DNA of 46,715 bases, taken from assembly GCA_021794175.1 (NCBI GenBank), contig JAJYRI010000010.1, positions 1 to 46,715 on the forward strand, written 5' to 3'. The translations under genes were made by a program, and so were the position numbers. Under the pieces are notes generated by a model. That model was not told the DNA's origin, did not search any database, and saw only the letters and a list, made by a program, of their open reading frames with translations. Source of the DNA: a bacterium (lineage in GTDB: Bacteria; Vulcanimicrobiota; Vulcanimicrobiia; Vulcanimicrobiales; Vulcanimicrobiaceae). This document shows, piece after piece, positions 16,880-26,200 of the stretch. Positions within the stretch are counted from its first letter, which is position 1, and every line of letters begins with the position of its first letter.

Positions 16880-17849
16880 GTTCGAGTAACTCCAAAATCT
16901 CCTGTGCGCTCGCCGTAGCCGTGCCGAGTTTCTCGACCACCGCACCGGCGGCATAATTCGCTAGCTGCATGGCACGATCGATCGGTGCACCGACGGCGAG
17001 CGCCAACGCGAGCACCGAGACGACCGTATCTCCCGCACCGCTGACGTCGAATACCGTTCGTGCAACCGAAGGAATCGTCAATCGCTCGCCGTCCCGGCTG
17101 AAGAGCGACATGCCTTGCTCGCCGCGCGTGACGACGACATATCGGCAGCCGAAACGCTCGAGCAATACCTTCCCGGCTCGTTCCAACGATGCTTCGTCGC
17201 GAATAGCGATTCCCGATGCCGCGGCCGCTTCGCTCAGGTTCGGCGCGACGCAGGTTACCCCGGAAAAAAGCGCGGCGTGCTGCGGTTTCGGGTCGCCGAG
17301 GACGAGCGGGCAGCGGTTTGCGGCCTCGACGATCTCCCGCGAGAGCAAGCCTTTCGCATAGTCGCTGACGATCACCGCATCCGCTCGCTGCGACGCATCG
17401 GCGACGATCGCCGCAATACGCTCGGCGTCGGCGGGGCGCAACGCTTCGACCGACTCCCAGTCCGCGCGGACCACCTGTTGGTGCTGAGCGACGACGCGCG
17501 TTTTGCGCGTCGTGGGGCGGTCCTCAACCGAGATAACGCCGTCGGCGTTAATGTTCTGCGCGCGAAGCATCGCGCGCACCTCGTCGCCGAACGGATCGTT
17601 TCCGACCACGCCGATACACGAGACCTCGGCGCCGAGCACGCAGAGGTTGTGCGCGACGTTCGCCGCGCCACCGAGGGTGAAAGAATGATTGTTGACCGCG
17701 ACCACCGGTACCGGCGCTTCCGGTGAGATCCGTTCGACGCGCCCCCAAATCCACTCATCGAGCATGATATCGCCGACGACGAGGATGCGCTTCCCCGCCA
17801 TTTTTTCGAAAAGCGTGCGCGCGTCGGGAACGGCGAGCGATGCGCTCAC
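16866..17849 (-). CDS. rfaE1: D-glycero-beta-D-manno-heptose 7-phosphate kinase
   Basis: About 327 aa, PfkB/ribokinase fold. Signatures of the HldE kinase half: ILVVGDIMLDEWIWGRVERI, SPEAPVPVV, GGAANVAHNL, and the catalytic-base loop VFDVSGAGDTVVSVLALALA. It phosphorylates heptose 7-phosphate at C1 using ATP. The GTG at 17849 is chosen because its GTGA overlaps the gmhA stop by 4 bp; a longer reading to 17891 would run over coding sequence of gmhA. Confidence 0.93.
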   Translation of the reverse strand: MSASLAVPDARTLFEKMAGKRILVVGDIMLDEWIWGRVERISPEAPVPVVAVNNHSFTLGGAANVAHNLCVLGAEVSCIGVVGNDPFGDEVRAMLRAQNINADGVISVEDRPTTRKTRVVAQHQQVVRADWESVEALRPADAERIAAIVADASQRADAVIVSDYAKGLLSREIVEAANRCPLVLGDPKPQHAALFSGVTCVAPNLSEAAAASGIAIRDEASLERAGKVLLERFGCRYVVVTRGEQGMSLFSRDGERLTIPSVARTVFDVSGAGDTVVSVLALALAVGAPIDRAMQLANYAAGAVVEKLGTATASAQEILELLEHADA

Positions 17850-18445
17850 GGGAGATCTCCGAAAATCAGGCGTTGCTCCACGAGATCGCAAAGAATGTGC
17901 GCCATCACTTGGTGCACTTCTTGCACGAGCGCCGCGTAGCCGTCGGGGCCGACGAGCGAAAGATCGGCGACGCGCGCGCTCTCGCCGCCGCCGTTACCGG
18001 TAAAAGCGACCGCAACGGCGCCTTTTTTCTTCGCCGCTTCGAGCGCGAGAACGATATTCCGCGAGCTTCCGCTCGTCGTCATACCGATCACGACGTCACC
18101 CGGTCGCGCGAATGCCTCGACTTGGCGCGAGAAGACGACGTCGTATCCATAATCGTTGCCGATACACGTGAGCGTCGAGGAGTTAACCGAGAGCGCCTCG
18201 CTGTAATAGCCGGGACGTTCGCGTAAAAAGCGCCCCGAGAGTTCGGCTGCCATATGTTGCGCCTCGGCAGCGCTACCCCCATTGCCGCACCAAAGAACTT
18301 TGTTGCCGGCGCGCAACGCAACGACCATCGCTTCGGCGATCGCCTCGACTTGCGCGCGATAATGCGGCGCATCGAGCAGACCTTGCCGTTCGGCGATCAG
18401 TTCGGAGAAGTCGCGTCGGCCGTGCGTCGCAGGCAGCTCGCTCAC
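17846..18445 (-). CDS. gmhA: Sedoheptulose 7-phosphate isomerase
   Basis: About 199 aa SIS-domain protein. VLWCGNGGSAAEAQHMAAEL, then SVNSSTLTCIGNDYGYDVVF and GMTTSGSSRNIVLAL are the GmhA signatures for binding the sugar phosphate and zinc. It starts the ADP-heptose route from sedoheptulose 7-phosphate. The GTG at 18445 overlaps the accB stop (GTGA), so I prefer it over the ATG at 18457. This is the third successive junction in the operon built on a 4-bp overlap with a GTG or ATG start. Confidence 0.95.
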   Translation of the reverse strand: MSELPATHGRRDFSELIAERQGLLDAPHYRAQVEAIAEAMVVALRAGNKVLWCGNGGSAAEAQHMAAELSGRFLRERPGYYSEALSVNSSTLTCIGNDYGYDVVFSRQVEAFARPGDVVIGMTTSGSSRNIVLALEAAKKKGAVAVAFTGNGGGESARVADLSLVGPDGYAALVQEVHQVMAHILCDLVEQRLIFGDLP

Positions 18446-18885
18446 GGCTCGATCCAAAAGAGATCCTCGCCCTGCGAAACCAACTCGCCGTTTTGCGGGA
18501 TAATGCGGACGATCGTTCCGGCGAACTCGCTCTGAATTTCGTTGAACAATTTCATCGCTTCGAGAATGCAGAGAACGTCGCCGGCCTCGACGCGTTGCCC
18601 TTCGTTGACGAATGCGGCGGAATCCGGAGAGGACGAACGATAGAAGACTCCGGTGAGCGGCGCGCTGACGCGCTTGACGTTCTTGGGTGGGCCCGCAACC
18701 GGCGCGGGGCCGGAGCCGTCGAGGACCGGGGCGGGAACGTGGCCGATCTGCGTCACCACGGGTGCGGCAGCCTCGCGACGAACGAGTTCGTAGAGCGTCT
18801 CGCCGACGCGCACTTTCATGCGGTCGAGATCGTGCTGCTCCATCACTGCAATAAGCCGTTCTATCGCTTCAAAATCCTGTTCCAT
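18442..18885 (-). CDS. accB: Biotin carboxyl carrier protein of acetyl-CoA carboxylase
   Basis: 147 aa. An N-terminal region of about 45 residues, a proline/alanine-rich linker, then the C-terminal biotinyl domain with ILEAMKLFNEIQ; the biotin is attached at K112. It carries CO2 between biotin carboxylase and the carboxyltransferase in the first step of fatty-acid synthesis. Its usual partner accC is not adjacent; hisS precedes it with a one-base overlap (TAATG) and gmhA follows with a 4-bp overlap. This position of accB between a tRNA synthetase and heptose genes is unusual. Confidence 0.95.
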   Translation of the reverse strand: MEQDFEAIERLIAVMEQHDLDRMKVRVGETLYELVRREAAAPVVTQIGHVPAPVLDGSGPAPVAGPPKNVKRVSAPLTGVFYRSSSPDSAAFVNEGQRVEAGDVLCILEAMKLFNEIQSEFAGTIVRIIPQNGELVSQGEDLFWIEP

Positions 18886-20156
18886 TACACTCCCATTCGT
18901 TGCAGGGCGGTTGCGATTCCCTCGATATCGTCGAGCGCGAGTCGTACTTCGCTACGCTCGACGAGATCGCGCACCACAAGCTCCCCTTTTTCCAGTTCGT
19001 CGCTCCCGAGGATGAGCCCCGCGCGCGCGCCATTCCGTTCGGCAAGCTTAAACTGGGCGGGGATTTTCCGATCGGCAAAGTCCATGAATACGACGGTCCC
19101 GCGCTCGCGCAAGCGCCCCGCGAGCGGCAGGAGCCGCGCGCGCGCCTGCGCCCCGAGCGCGATGGCTTGAACGCCGCGACGCATCGGCTCCGGTGCGGAA
19201 CCGGCGGCGGAAAGAATCATCTCGAATCGTTCGATGCCCATCGCGAAACCGACGGCCGGTACGTCGGGGCCGCCGAGCGAGGCAACGAGGTTGTCGTAGC
19301 GCCCTCCGCCGCAGACGGTGCTCTGCGCGCCCAACGAGTTCGAGACGATCTCGAAGACCGTGCGCGTGTAATAATCGAGCCCGCGCACGATGTGCGGATT
19401 CACGTCGTACGGAATTTCGAGCGCATCGAGGAGCGCGCGAACCGCAACGAAGTGCTCTTTACAGGGTTCGCAAAGGTGTTCGAGCATGCGCGGTGCGTTC
19501 CGAACCGCTTCGCCGTCGCGCGGATCTTTACTATCGAGAACGCGCAACGGGTTGCGCTCGAGCCGACGCTGCGAATCTTCGGAGAGCGTTGCAGAGAGCG
19601 GGCGCAAAAAAGCGAGCAGCGCTTCGCGGTAACGCTCGCGACAAGCGGCATCGCCGATGCTGTTCAGCTGCAAGCGCGCATCGTTGATCCCATGCGACCG
19701 CACCAGCTGCCATGCAAGCGCGATGACTTCGACGTCGGCCTCCGGTTCGGAATAGCCGAAACACTCGACGCCGAATTGATGCGGCTGTCGGTAGCGTCCT
19801 TTTTGCGGGCGTTCGTAACGAAAGATCGGTCCGAGATAGAAGAAGCGCTGCGGGCCGACGGCAAAGAGTTTGTGTTCGAGCGCGGCGCGTACGACCGGTG
19901 CGGTGAATTCCGGTCGCAGCGTCATGCGGCGTTCGCCTTTATCGACGAACGTGTACATCTCTTTTTCGACGATATCGGTTCCCTCGCCGACGCCCCGCTC
20001 GAAAAGCTCGGTCGCTTCGAAGATCGGCGTGCGAATCTCGGCGTAGCCGAAGCCGACTGCGACGGCGCGCATCTGCGCTTCGAGGGCGGCGCGAAGCGTC
20101 GAGGCCGGCGGCAACAGATCGTAGGTGCCGCGGGGAGCGAGGATTGGGCTGGGCAT
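18885..20156 (-). CDS. hisS: Histidyl-tRNA synthetase
   Basis: 423 aa, normal length. ILAPRGTYDLLP at the N terminus, class II motif 2 (FRYERPQKGRYRQPHQFG), the histidine-A motif VRGLDYYTRTVFEI and GGGRYDNL, then the C-terminal anticodon domain. It charges tRNA-His. It is the first gene of the long minus-strand operon; the 21 nt before the ATG show no good Shine-Dalgarno. The VOC gene lies 58 bp upstream on the same strand, with a 7-bp hairpin between them. Confidence 0.97.
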   Translation of the reverse strand: MPSPILAPRGTYDLLPPASTLRAALEAQMRAVAVGFGYAEIRTPIFEATELFERGVGEGTDIVEKEMYTFVDKGERRMTLRPEFTAPVVRAALEHKLFAVGPQRFFYLGPIFRYERPQKGRYRQPHQFGVECFGYSEPEADVEVIALAWQLVRSHGINDARLQLNSIGDAACRERYREALLAFLRPLSATLSEDSQRRLERNPLRVLDSKDPRDGEAVRNAPRMLEHLCEPCKEHFVAVRALLDALEIPYDVNPHIVRGLDYYTRTVFEIVSNSLGAQSTVCGGGRYDNLVASLGGPDVPAVGFAMGIERFEMILSAAGSAPEPMRRGVQAIALGAQARARLLPLAGRLRERGTVVFMDFADRKIPAQFKLAERNGARAGLILGSDELEKGELVVRDLVERSEVRLALDDIEGIATALQRMGV

Positions 20157-20180
20157 CGGGAGGGCGGTTTCGTAACGATC

Positions 20181-20202
20181 CGCTCCGATTCATGCCGGAG
20201 CG
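20181..20202 (-). other. Hairpin between the VOC gene and hisS
   Basis: CGCTCCG and CGGAGCG are perfect inverted repeats with an 8-nt loop, in the 58-bp gap. There is no T-run on the minus strand after it, so it is not a textbook terminator. It may stabilise an mRNA end or attenuate read-through into hisS. Confidence 0.35.
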
Positions 20203-20214
20203 CTCGACGGCGCG

Positions 20215-20616
20215 CTATCCGAGCGTCTTGGCGCGTCTCGGCTCGAGGAGCTCGATGGGAATTCCGTTGGGGTCTTCGATAAAGGCGATCGCTCGCGTTC
20301 CGCCGGGCGATTTATAGACGTCCTTGAGCACCTTGACGCCGCGCTCGCGAAGGCTCGCAACGTAGGGGGCCAGCTCGCCCTCGACTTCGAGCGCGAGATG
20401 TTCGTAGCGATTTCCGAGTTGATACGGAGGATGATCTTCGAGATCGAAGACCAACTCGATGTACGCGTTCCAATCGTTACCGACGAAAGCCATGTCGGCA
20501 TTTCCCGGATAATGGAACGGCCCGTCGAGCAGCTTCATGCCGAGCTTTTCGGTATAGAAGGCGATCGATTCGTTCATGTCGTTGACGAAGATCGAGGTGT
20601 GGAGGAATCGAGGCAT
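20215..20616 (-). CDS. VOC-superfamily protein (lactoylglutathione lyase/glyoxalase I-like)
   Basis: 133 aa, a single glyoxalase fold. FLHTSIFVNDMNESIAFYTEKLG gives the first metal histidine and the family helix; IELVFDLE, YEHLALEVE and IAFIEDPNGIPIELLE give the other usual ligand positions. This is very like GloA, which converts the methylglyoxal-glutathione adduct to S-lactoylglutathione, but other VOC roles are possible. The ATG at 20616 has AGGGAG about 10 nt upstream, which decides against the longer frame to 20664. It is divergent from the HNH gene. Confidence 0.85.
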   Translation of the reverse strand: MPRFLHTSIFVNDMNESIAFYTEKLGMKLLDGPFHYPGNADMAFVGNDWNAYIELVFDLEDHPPYQLGNRYEHLALEVEGELAPYVASLRERGVKVLKDVYKSPGGTRAIAFIEDPNGIPIELLEPRRAKTLG

Positions 20617-20678
20617 CGCTATTTTCTCCCTGAACCGGTTTTGAATGGTTTCCCGTCGAGGCATCGTACGTTCGCTCT

Positions 20679-21623
20679 GTGGAGAGCCCTTCGGCGCAAC
20701 GTGACCTCTACATCGGCCTAACCGACCGAAGCTGGTTTGAGTTTCTCTCCCGCCGCCCCGAGCTCGACGAGGTCAATTTCTGGAGACCCGGCGGTGGCTC
20801 GCTCAACGCACGCCCGGGCGCGCCCTTTTTATTCAAGTTGAAGGCGCCGCTGAACGCGATCGTCGGGGTGGGCTTCTTCGAACGCTCGGTGCGATACAGC
20901 ATTCGTGACGCTTGGGAGTTCTTCGGCGAAAAAAACGGCGTGGCGACGATCGATCGCCTGCTCGATCTCACCGCCGGCTACGCGCATCGCGCGGTCGACG
21001 CAAACTACGAGATCGGCTGCGTGTTTCTCGACGAGCCGACGTTTTTCGAGCGCTCGGCATGGATCGAACCGCCGCGCGATTGGAAGCCGAACATTCAGAC
21101 GGGAATGTATTACGATATGCAGTCCGGCGAAGGCGCACGCCTCTGGCAGCAAGTCTGCGCGCGGCTCGGCGCCGCGCTACCGCCGCCGGCGGTGAGCCCC
21201 GACGCACGCGCTCCGTTCGGCGGGCGTGCGCAGAAAGGTGCCCTCTACCTTCCACGACAGGGGCAAGGAACGTTCCGCGCGCTCGTACTCGACGCATACG
21301 AGCGACGCTGCGCCGTCTCCGGCGAACGAACGGTTCCCGTTCTCGACGCCGCGCATATCGTGCCGTTCGCGGAGCGCGTTCGCCACGAGCTCTCGAACGG
21401 CATTGCCTTACGCTCCGATATCCATCGACTCTTCGACAAAGGATACGTCTCGATTCGTCCGGACCGCCGCTTCGTCGTAAGCCCGCGCCTCCGCGAAGAT
21501 TTCAGCAACGGCAAGATCTATTACGAGATGAACGAGCGCGAAGTCCGCGCTCCGTTAGCGGCACATGCGCTTCCAAGCGTAGAGAACCTCGAGCGTCACT
21601 ACGAAGAGGTCTTCAAAAAGTAA
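20679..21623 (+). CDS. HNH endonuclease domain protein (putative restriction-type nuclease)
   Basis: 314 aa from a GTG. The N-terminal 190 residues resemble the domain found in front of HNH modules in putative restriction endonucleases (PGAPFLFKLKAPLNAIVG). The C-terminal HNH module reads RRCAVSGERTVPVLDAAHI, then ELSNGIALRSDIHRLFDKGY and a tail with VENLERHYEEVF. The H of DAAHI, N of SNGIALR and H of DIHRLFD are the expected metal/catalytic positions; the usual cysteine pair is reduced to one Cys. No methyltransferase gene is adjacent, so it is not an obvious restriction-modification pair; the family often acts on modified DNA or alone. Confidence 0.8.
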   Translation: MESPSAQRDLYIGLTDRSWFEFLSRRPELDEVNFWRPGGGSLNARPGAPFLFKLKAPLNAIVGVGFFERSVRYSIRDAWEFFGEKNGVATIDRLLDLTAGYAHRAVDANYEIGCVFLDEPTFFERSAWIEPPRDWKPNIQTGMYYDMQSGEGARLWQQVCARLGAALPPPAVSPDARAPFGGRAQKGALYLPRQGQGTFRALVLDAYERRCAVSGERTVPVLDAAHIVPFAERVRHELSNGIALRSDIHRLFDKGYVSIRPDRRFVVSPRLREDFSNGKIYYEMNEREVRAPLAAHALPSVENLERHYEEVFKK

Positions 21624-21626
21624 ACC

Positions 21627-21656
21627 GATACGCCCCTCGATACGCCCCTCGATACG
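21627..21656. repeat. 12-bp tandem repeat (2.5 copies) between convergent genes
   Basis: GATACGCCCCTC is present twice in tandem, followed by a half copy GATACG, immediately after the HNH stop codon and before two hairpins. Its function is unknown. Confidence 0.8.
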
Positions 21657-21706
21657 GTTGCTTCGCAACCTACTCGGGGTGACAAGTTCGCAACCCCCTC
21701 GGGGTG
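21656..21706. repeat. 25-nt-period imperfect direct repeat with two hairpins; possible bidirectional transcription end
   Basis: TTCGCAACCTACTCGGGGTG (21662-21681) recurs as TTCGCAACCCCCTCGGGGTG (21687-21706), 18 of 20 identical. Each unit contributes to a hairpin: GGTTGC-TTC-GCAACC at 21656-21670 and ACCCC-CTC-GGGGT at 21693-21705. The genes on both sides point toward it, so it may end transcription both ways, although there is no T-run. It looks like a repeated intergenic element that may occur elsewhere in the genome. Confidence 0.6.
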
Positions 21707-21720
21707 GCTGCACGGGGCGT

Positions 21721-23295
21721 TTAGTGCAAGAAATACCGATAGCTGGAGAACACGAGCGCGATCCCGGCGCGATCCGCGGCCGCGATAACGTCGGCGTCGC
21801 GAACGCTCCCGCCGGGCGCAATGACCGCCGTGACGCCGGAGGCGATTGCGGCTTCAAGCCCATCGGCAAATGGAAAGAAGCCATCGCTGGCACAGGAGCC
21901 GCCGACGGCGAGCTCGCCGGCGCGATGCGCGGCGATCTGCACGGCGCTCACGCGGTTCGTCTGCCCGGCGCAGATGCCGCGCGTGGTGCCGCCTTTGACG
22001 ATGACGATGCCGTTGCTCTTGACGTGCCGCACGATATCCCAGGCAAACGCGAGGTCGTGCCACTCACGGTCGTCGGGGGCGCGCTTGCTGACGACGTTCC
22101 AGCGTTCGGGTTCGGCTGCGGGATCGTTCTCCTCGGCGAGCACGCCGCCGAGCGCCGAGCGCACGCGCAGTTCGGCTGCGAGTTCGTCGGGAAGGGTCGG
22201 TGCGAAGCGCATGATGCGGAGATTTTTCTTCTTCCGTAAAATTTCGAGCGCATCGTCGTCGTACTCCGGAGCCGCGACGATTTCGAGAAAGACTTCCGCG
22301 AGCGCCCGCGCCGCTGCAGCATCGAGCCGCGCATCGGTGGCGACGATTCCTCCGTAGGCCGAGACCGAATCGGCGGCGATTGCATCGCGCACCGCTTTCC
22401 CCACCGTCGATCGCTGCGCGACGCCGCACGGAACGGTATGCTTCACCACCGCCGCACGAACGAAGCGTTCGCGTTCGCTCCCGTATTCGGCGCCGAGCGC
22501 AGCACGCGAGAGCAACCGGAGCGTCGCATCGAGATCGAGTAAGTTATTATACGAGAGCGCTTTTCCGTGCAGTTGTTCGGGGAGACGATCCTCGCGCTCG
22601 AGATAGAACGCCGCGCGCTCCTGCGGATTGGTGCCGTAGCGCAGGCGCTGCGCGAGCGGCAGCGCGAGGGTCAACGCACCGGGAAGATCCGAGGGCAGTA
22701 GTTCGCCCTTCGTTGCGAGGTAGTGCGAGATAGCGATATCGTAGGAGGCCGTTCGTTCGAAAGCCGCCACCGCAAGGCGCCTCCGGAGCGAGGTAGGAAT
22801 CTCTCCGCTTTCGAGCGCTGCGAGGTAACTCGAATACTGCGAAGGATCCGTTAATACCGCGACATGCGCTGCATTTTTCGCTGCGGCCCGTAAGAGTGCG
22901 ACGCCGCCGATATCGATCTGTTCGATCGCTTCGTCCAACGTCGTTCCCTCGCGCGCGACGGTCGCCTCGAACGGATAGAGGTTGACGACCACGGCGACGA
23001 TGCTCGGCATTGCGTATTGCTCGATCTGCGCGCGGTGCTCCTCGGCGGTACGATCGTAGAGAATGGCGCCGAACACCTTCGGGTGCAAGGTTTTCACGCG
23101 GCCGCCGAAGAGCGCGGGAAAACCGGTGAGCGCTTCGACATCCTGCGCCGGGATGCCGCGATCGACGAGGTAGCCGCGCGTGCCGCCGGTTGCATAGATG
23201 GTGACGCCGCGCGCGTGCAGCGCGAGCGCTACCTGCTCGACGCCGCTCTTATCGGAGACGGAGAAGAGTGCGGCTTCGCGCGAACGCTCAGGCAA
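21721..23295 (-). CDS. purH: Bifunctional AICAR transformylase/IMP cyclohydrolase
   Basis: 524 aa, full length. The N-terminal cyclohydrolase domain has ALFSVSDKSGV, IYATGGTRGYL and GGRVKTLHPKVFGAIL; the transformylase domain has AVVKHTVPCGVA (catalytic Lys-His) and SVSAYGGIVA, then ASDGFFPFADGLEAAI. It performs the last two steps of IMP synthesis. The C terminus ends SSYRYFLH in place of the common RHFRH. It overlaps the smc end by 8 bp and is the last gene of the fabF-rnc-smc-purH operon. Confidence 0.97.
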   Translation of the reverse strand: MPERSREAALFSVSDKSGVEQVALALHARGVTIYATGGTRGYLVDRGIPAQDVEALTGFPALFGGRVKTLHPKVFGAILYDRTAEEHRAQIEQYAMPSIVAVVVNLYPFEATVAREGTTLDEAIEQIDIGGVALLRAAAKNAAHVAVLTDPSQYSSYLAALESGEIPTSLRRRLAVAAFERTASYDIAISHYLATKGELLPSDLPGALTLALPLAQRLRYGTNPQERAAFYLEREDRLPEQLHGKALSYNNLLDLDATLRLLSRAALGAEYGSERERFVRAAVVKHTVPCGVAQRSTVGKAVRDAIAADSVSAYGGIVATDARLDAAAARALAEVFLEIVAAPEYDDDALEILRKKKNLRIMRFAPTLPDELAAELRVRSALGGVLAEENDPAAEPERWNVVSKRAPDDREWHDLAFAWDIVRHVKSNGIVIVKGGTTRGICAGQTNRVSAVQIAAHRAGELAVGGSCASDGFFPFADGLEAAIASGVTAVIAPGGSVRDADVIAAADRAGIALVFSSYRYFLH

Positions 23296-26200
23296 GTGCG
23301 AGCTCCGGATCGGGCGTGAGCTCTGCGGAGATAATCGAACTGACTCCCGGCTCGGCCATCGACACGCCGTAGAGACGGTCGGCGATCTCCATCGTTTTGC
23401 GGTTGTGGGTCACGACGATCATCTGCGAATCACCTTGCAGGTCGCGAACCATCTGCGAGAGCCGCTCGACGTTGGCGTCGTCGAGTGCGGCGTCGATTTC
23501 GTCGAGCAGATAGAACGGCGACGGCTTCACTTTGATGAGCGCAAAGATCAGCGCCGCCGCGACCATCGCGCGTTCGCCGCCGGAGAGCGCAGCGAGCGGC
23601 ATCGCCTTTTTACCCGGCGGTTGCGCCGAGATCTCGATCCCCGTTTCGGAGATATTCTCGGGATTCGTCTGCCACATCTTTGCTTGCCCGCCGGGGAAGA
23701 GCCGGTCGAAGCTCTCGGTAAATGCCTCGGCGACTTTCTCGAATGTTTCGTTGAACCGAACCTGGGTCTGCTTTTCGATCTCGCGAATCGATTCGAGGAG
23801 CGTTTCGCGCGCGTTCATGACATCTTCGAGCTGCTTGCGCAGTTCTTGGTCGCGAGCGGCGAGCTCTTCGCTCTCGGCTTCGGCGTTGAGATTGACGTTC
23901 GCGCTCAGCCGCGCCAGCTCGTCGCGCAGCCGCGGTAGATCTTCGACGACTTCGTCGCCCTGGTCGGCGTAGCGCGCGGCGACATCGGCGCATTCCTCGT
24001 CGCCGGCGGGATTCTGCGCAAACTGCGCGACGAGCATTCCCAGCTCCGCATCGATCTCGGCAAGGCGCGTGCGAACGCGCTCGCCTTCGTGCGATGCCTC
24101 GCGTTCTTCGAACTCCGCTTGTTTGAGCTCGCCCTCGAGTTGCGCTTGACGCGCGGCGAGTTGCTCGCGCTCGCGCCGCGCGCTCTCCAAGCGCGTATCG
24201 ATCTCCGCGACGCCGCCGCGCAAACCCTCGGCATGGGCGTGCAGGCGCCGCGTCTCGTCGGCGAGCGTGCCGATCTCAGCGAGCATGCGTTCCCGCGCGT
24301 CGCGGGCGCGCTCCTGATTCTGGTCGAGCATGCCGAGCCGCGCCGCTGCGGCGTCCCGTTCGGCGTGCAACGCCGCATTGCGCTCGCGCAGCGCCGCTGC
24401 AACCTGCGTCGCCTCGCGCTGTTGCTCTTCGCAACGAGCGATGCCGACGCGCGCCTGCGCGAGCTCCGCCTCGAGCCGCTCGCGTTCTTCGTCGCCGCTC
24501 GCTCGCGAGGTCGTCTCGTCGCCGAGCGCTAAGGCCCGTTCGCGCGCGACGACGAGCGCACCGCGCCGTTCGTCGATATGCGCGCGCACCGCGCCGACCT
24601 CGGCGTTCGTGCGTTCGAGCGTCGCACCGAGCGCGGCGAGCTCGCCGCGTAATTCCGTCACGTGAACGTCGCAGGCGTTCGAGGCTTCGCGCGCTTCGTC
24701 GAGCGCACGCGCAGTGCTCTCGATGCGCTCCGCGCAAGCACTCGCTTCGGCCTCAAGGCGTCGCAGCGTCGCGTGCATCGCGTCGAGCTGCCCGCGCAGC
24801 GTCTGCGCCGCAACGCGCCGCGAAAGCAGCGAGCGTTCGCGCTGAAAGCGACCTCCGGTTATCGCCCCGCCGCCGGTTATCTGCTCGCCGCCGAGCGTTA
24901 CGATCGTCTCGCGCAATTTGCGTTCGCGCACCAAGTGGATGCCGGTCTGCAAGGTATCGACGACCAAGACGTTGCCGACGAGAAAGCGGACGACGCCTTC
25001 GTAACGTGCGTCGGTACGGACGAGGCGGTGCGCGTAATCGATGACGCCGGGAATCGCAGCGAGTTCCGGGGTCATCGTGCGGGCATCGCGGGCCGAGAGC
25101 GTATCGAGCGGCAGGAACGTCGCGCGCCCGGCCTCGCGTGCGTTGAGAAATTCGATGCCGCGCTCGGCATCCTCGGAGCTCGTCGTCACGATATTCGAGA
25201 GACGCGCGCCGAAAGCGATATCCATCGCCCGCGCATATTTTTCTTCGGTGGTGATGAGGTTGCTGACGATCCCTTCGATGCCGCCGAGTTCGCCGCGCTG
25301 TTTGGCCTCCATCACCGCGCGCGTGCCGGGCACGTGCCCTTCGAGCGAATTCTCCAGCTCTTCGATGGTGTGGAGCCGTGATTCGGCGGCTTTTACTTCG
25401 CCGGCATGTTCGCGCAACGACGCGGTCGCCGTCGCGGCGGCACTCTGTGCCTGCGCGTGCGCCGCCTGCGCGCTCTCGACCGCGCTTCGCGCATCACGTT
25501 GCTGCTCTTCTGCGTGGGCGAGCGCGCTCTCGTGTTGCGCGTAGCGATGCGTGCTCTCGTCGACCGAGCGTTCGAGCCCCCCGAGCCGCGCCGCATCTTC
25601 GGCGATCTCGCCTTCAAGCCGCGCGATCTCTCCGCGCAAGCTCTCGCCTTGGGCCCGGCGTTCGGCGCGTGCCGTCGCTTCGCGCGCGACGTCGGCCTCG
25701 ACCTCGCGCAACCGCGTGAAGATCGCGTCGAGCTGCGCGCGCGCCTGCGCGAGCGTTGCCTGGGCGGCGAGTTCACGTTCGCGCGCCGCTTCGAGTTCGC
25801 TGACGACCGGTTCGATCTCGGCTTCCAGGCGTTCGATCGTCGCGCCGAGCTCTTCGCGCTCGCGAGCGACGCGTTCGACGTCGGCCGAGGTCTGCGTATC
25901 TTGTGCTTCGAGCGCCTCGCGCCGTGCGAGCGCAGCGGCATAATCGGCTTCGACGCGTGCGAGTTCGGCTCGGCGCTCTTGGGCGTTCGCGCGCAGATCT
26001 TCCAGCGCGAGATCCGCCTGATAGAGCCGATTGCGCACCTCCGAGAAGAGCCCCCCGAGGCTCGCAGCGCTTGCGGCGGCGTTTCCGCGACGCTCTTCGA
26101 TGCGCGCACTCTCTTCGGCGAGCCGCGTCCGCTCTTCGCGCCGCGATGCGCTCGCGCGAAGGTATGAAAGGATCTCGAGATCGCGAACGCGCGCCTGCAC

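Noticed and set aside
18900-20282. Long plus-strand open frame of 460 codons across hisS
   Set aside because: It is fully antisense to hisS, whose motifs are intact; such frames arise from the high GC content.
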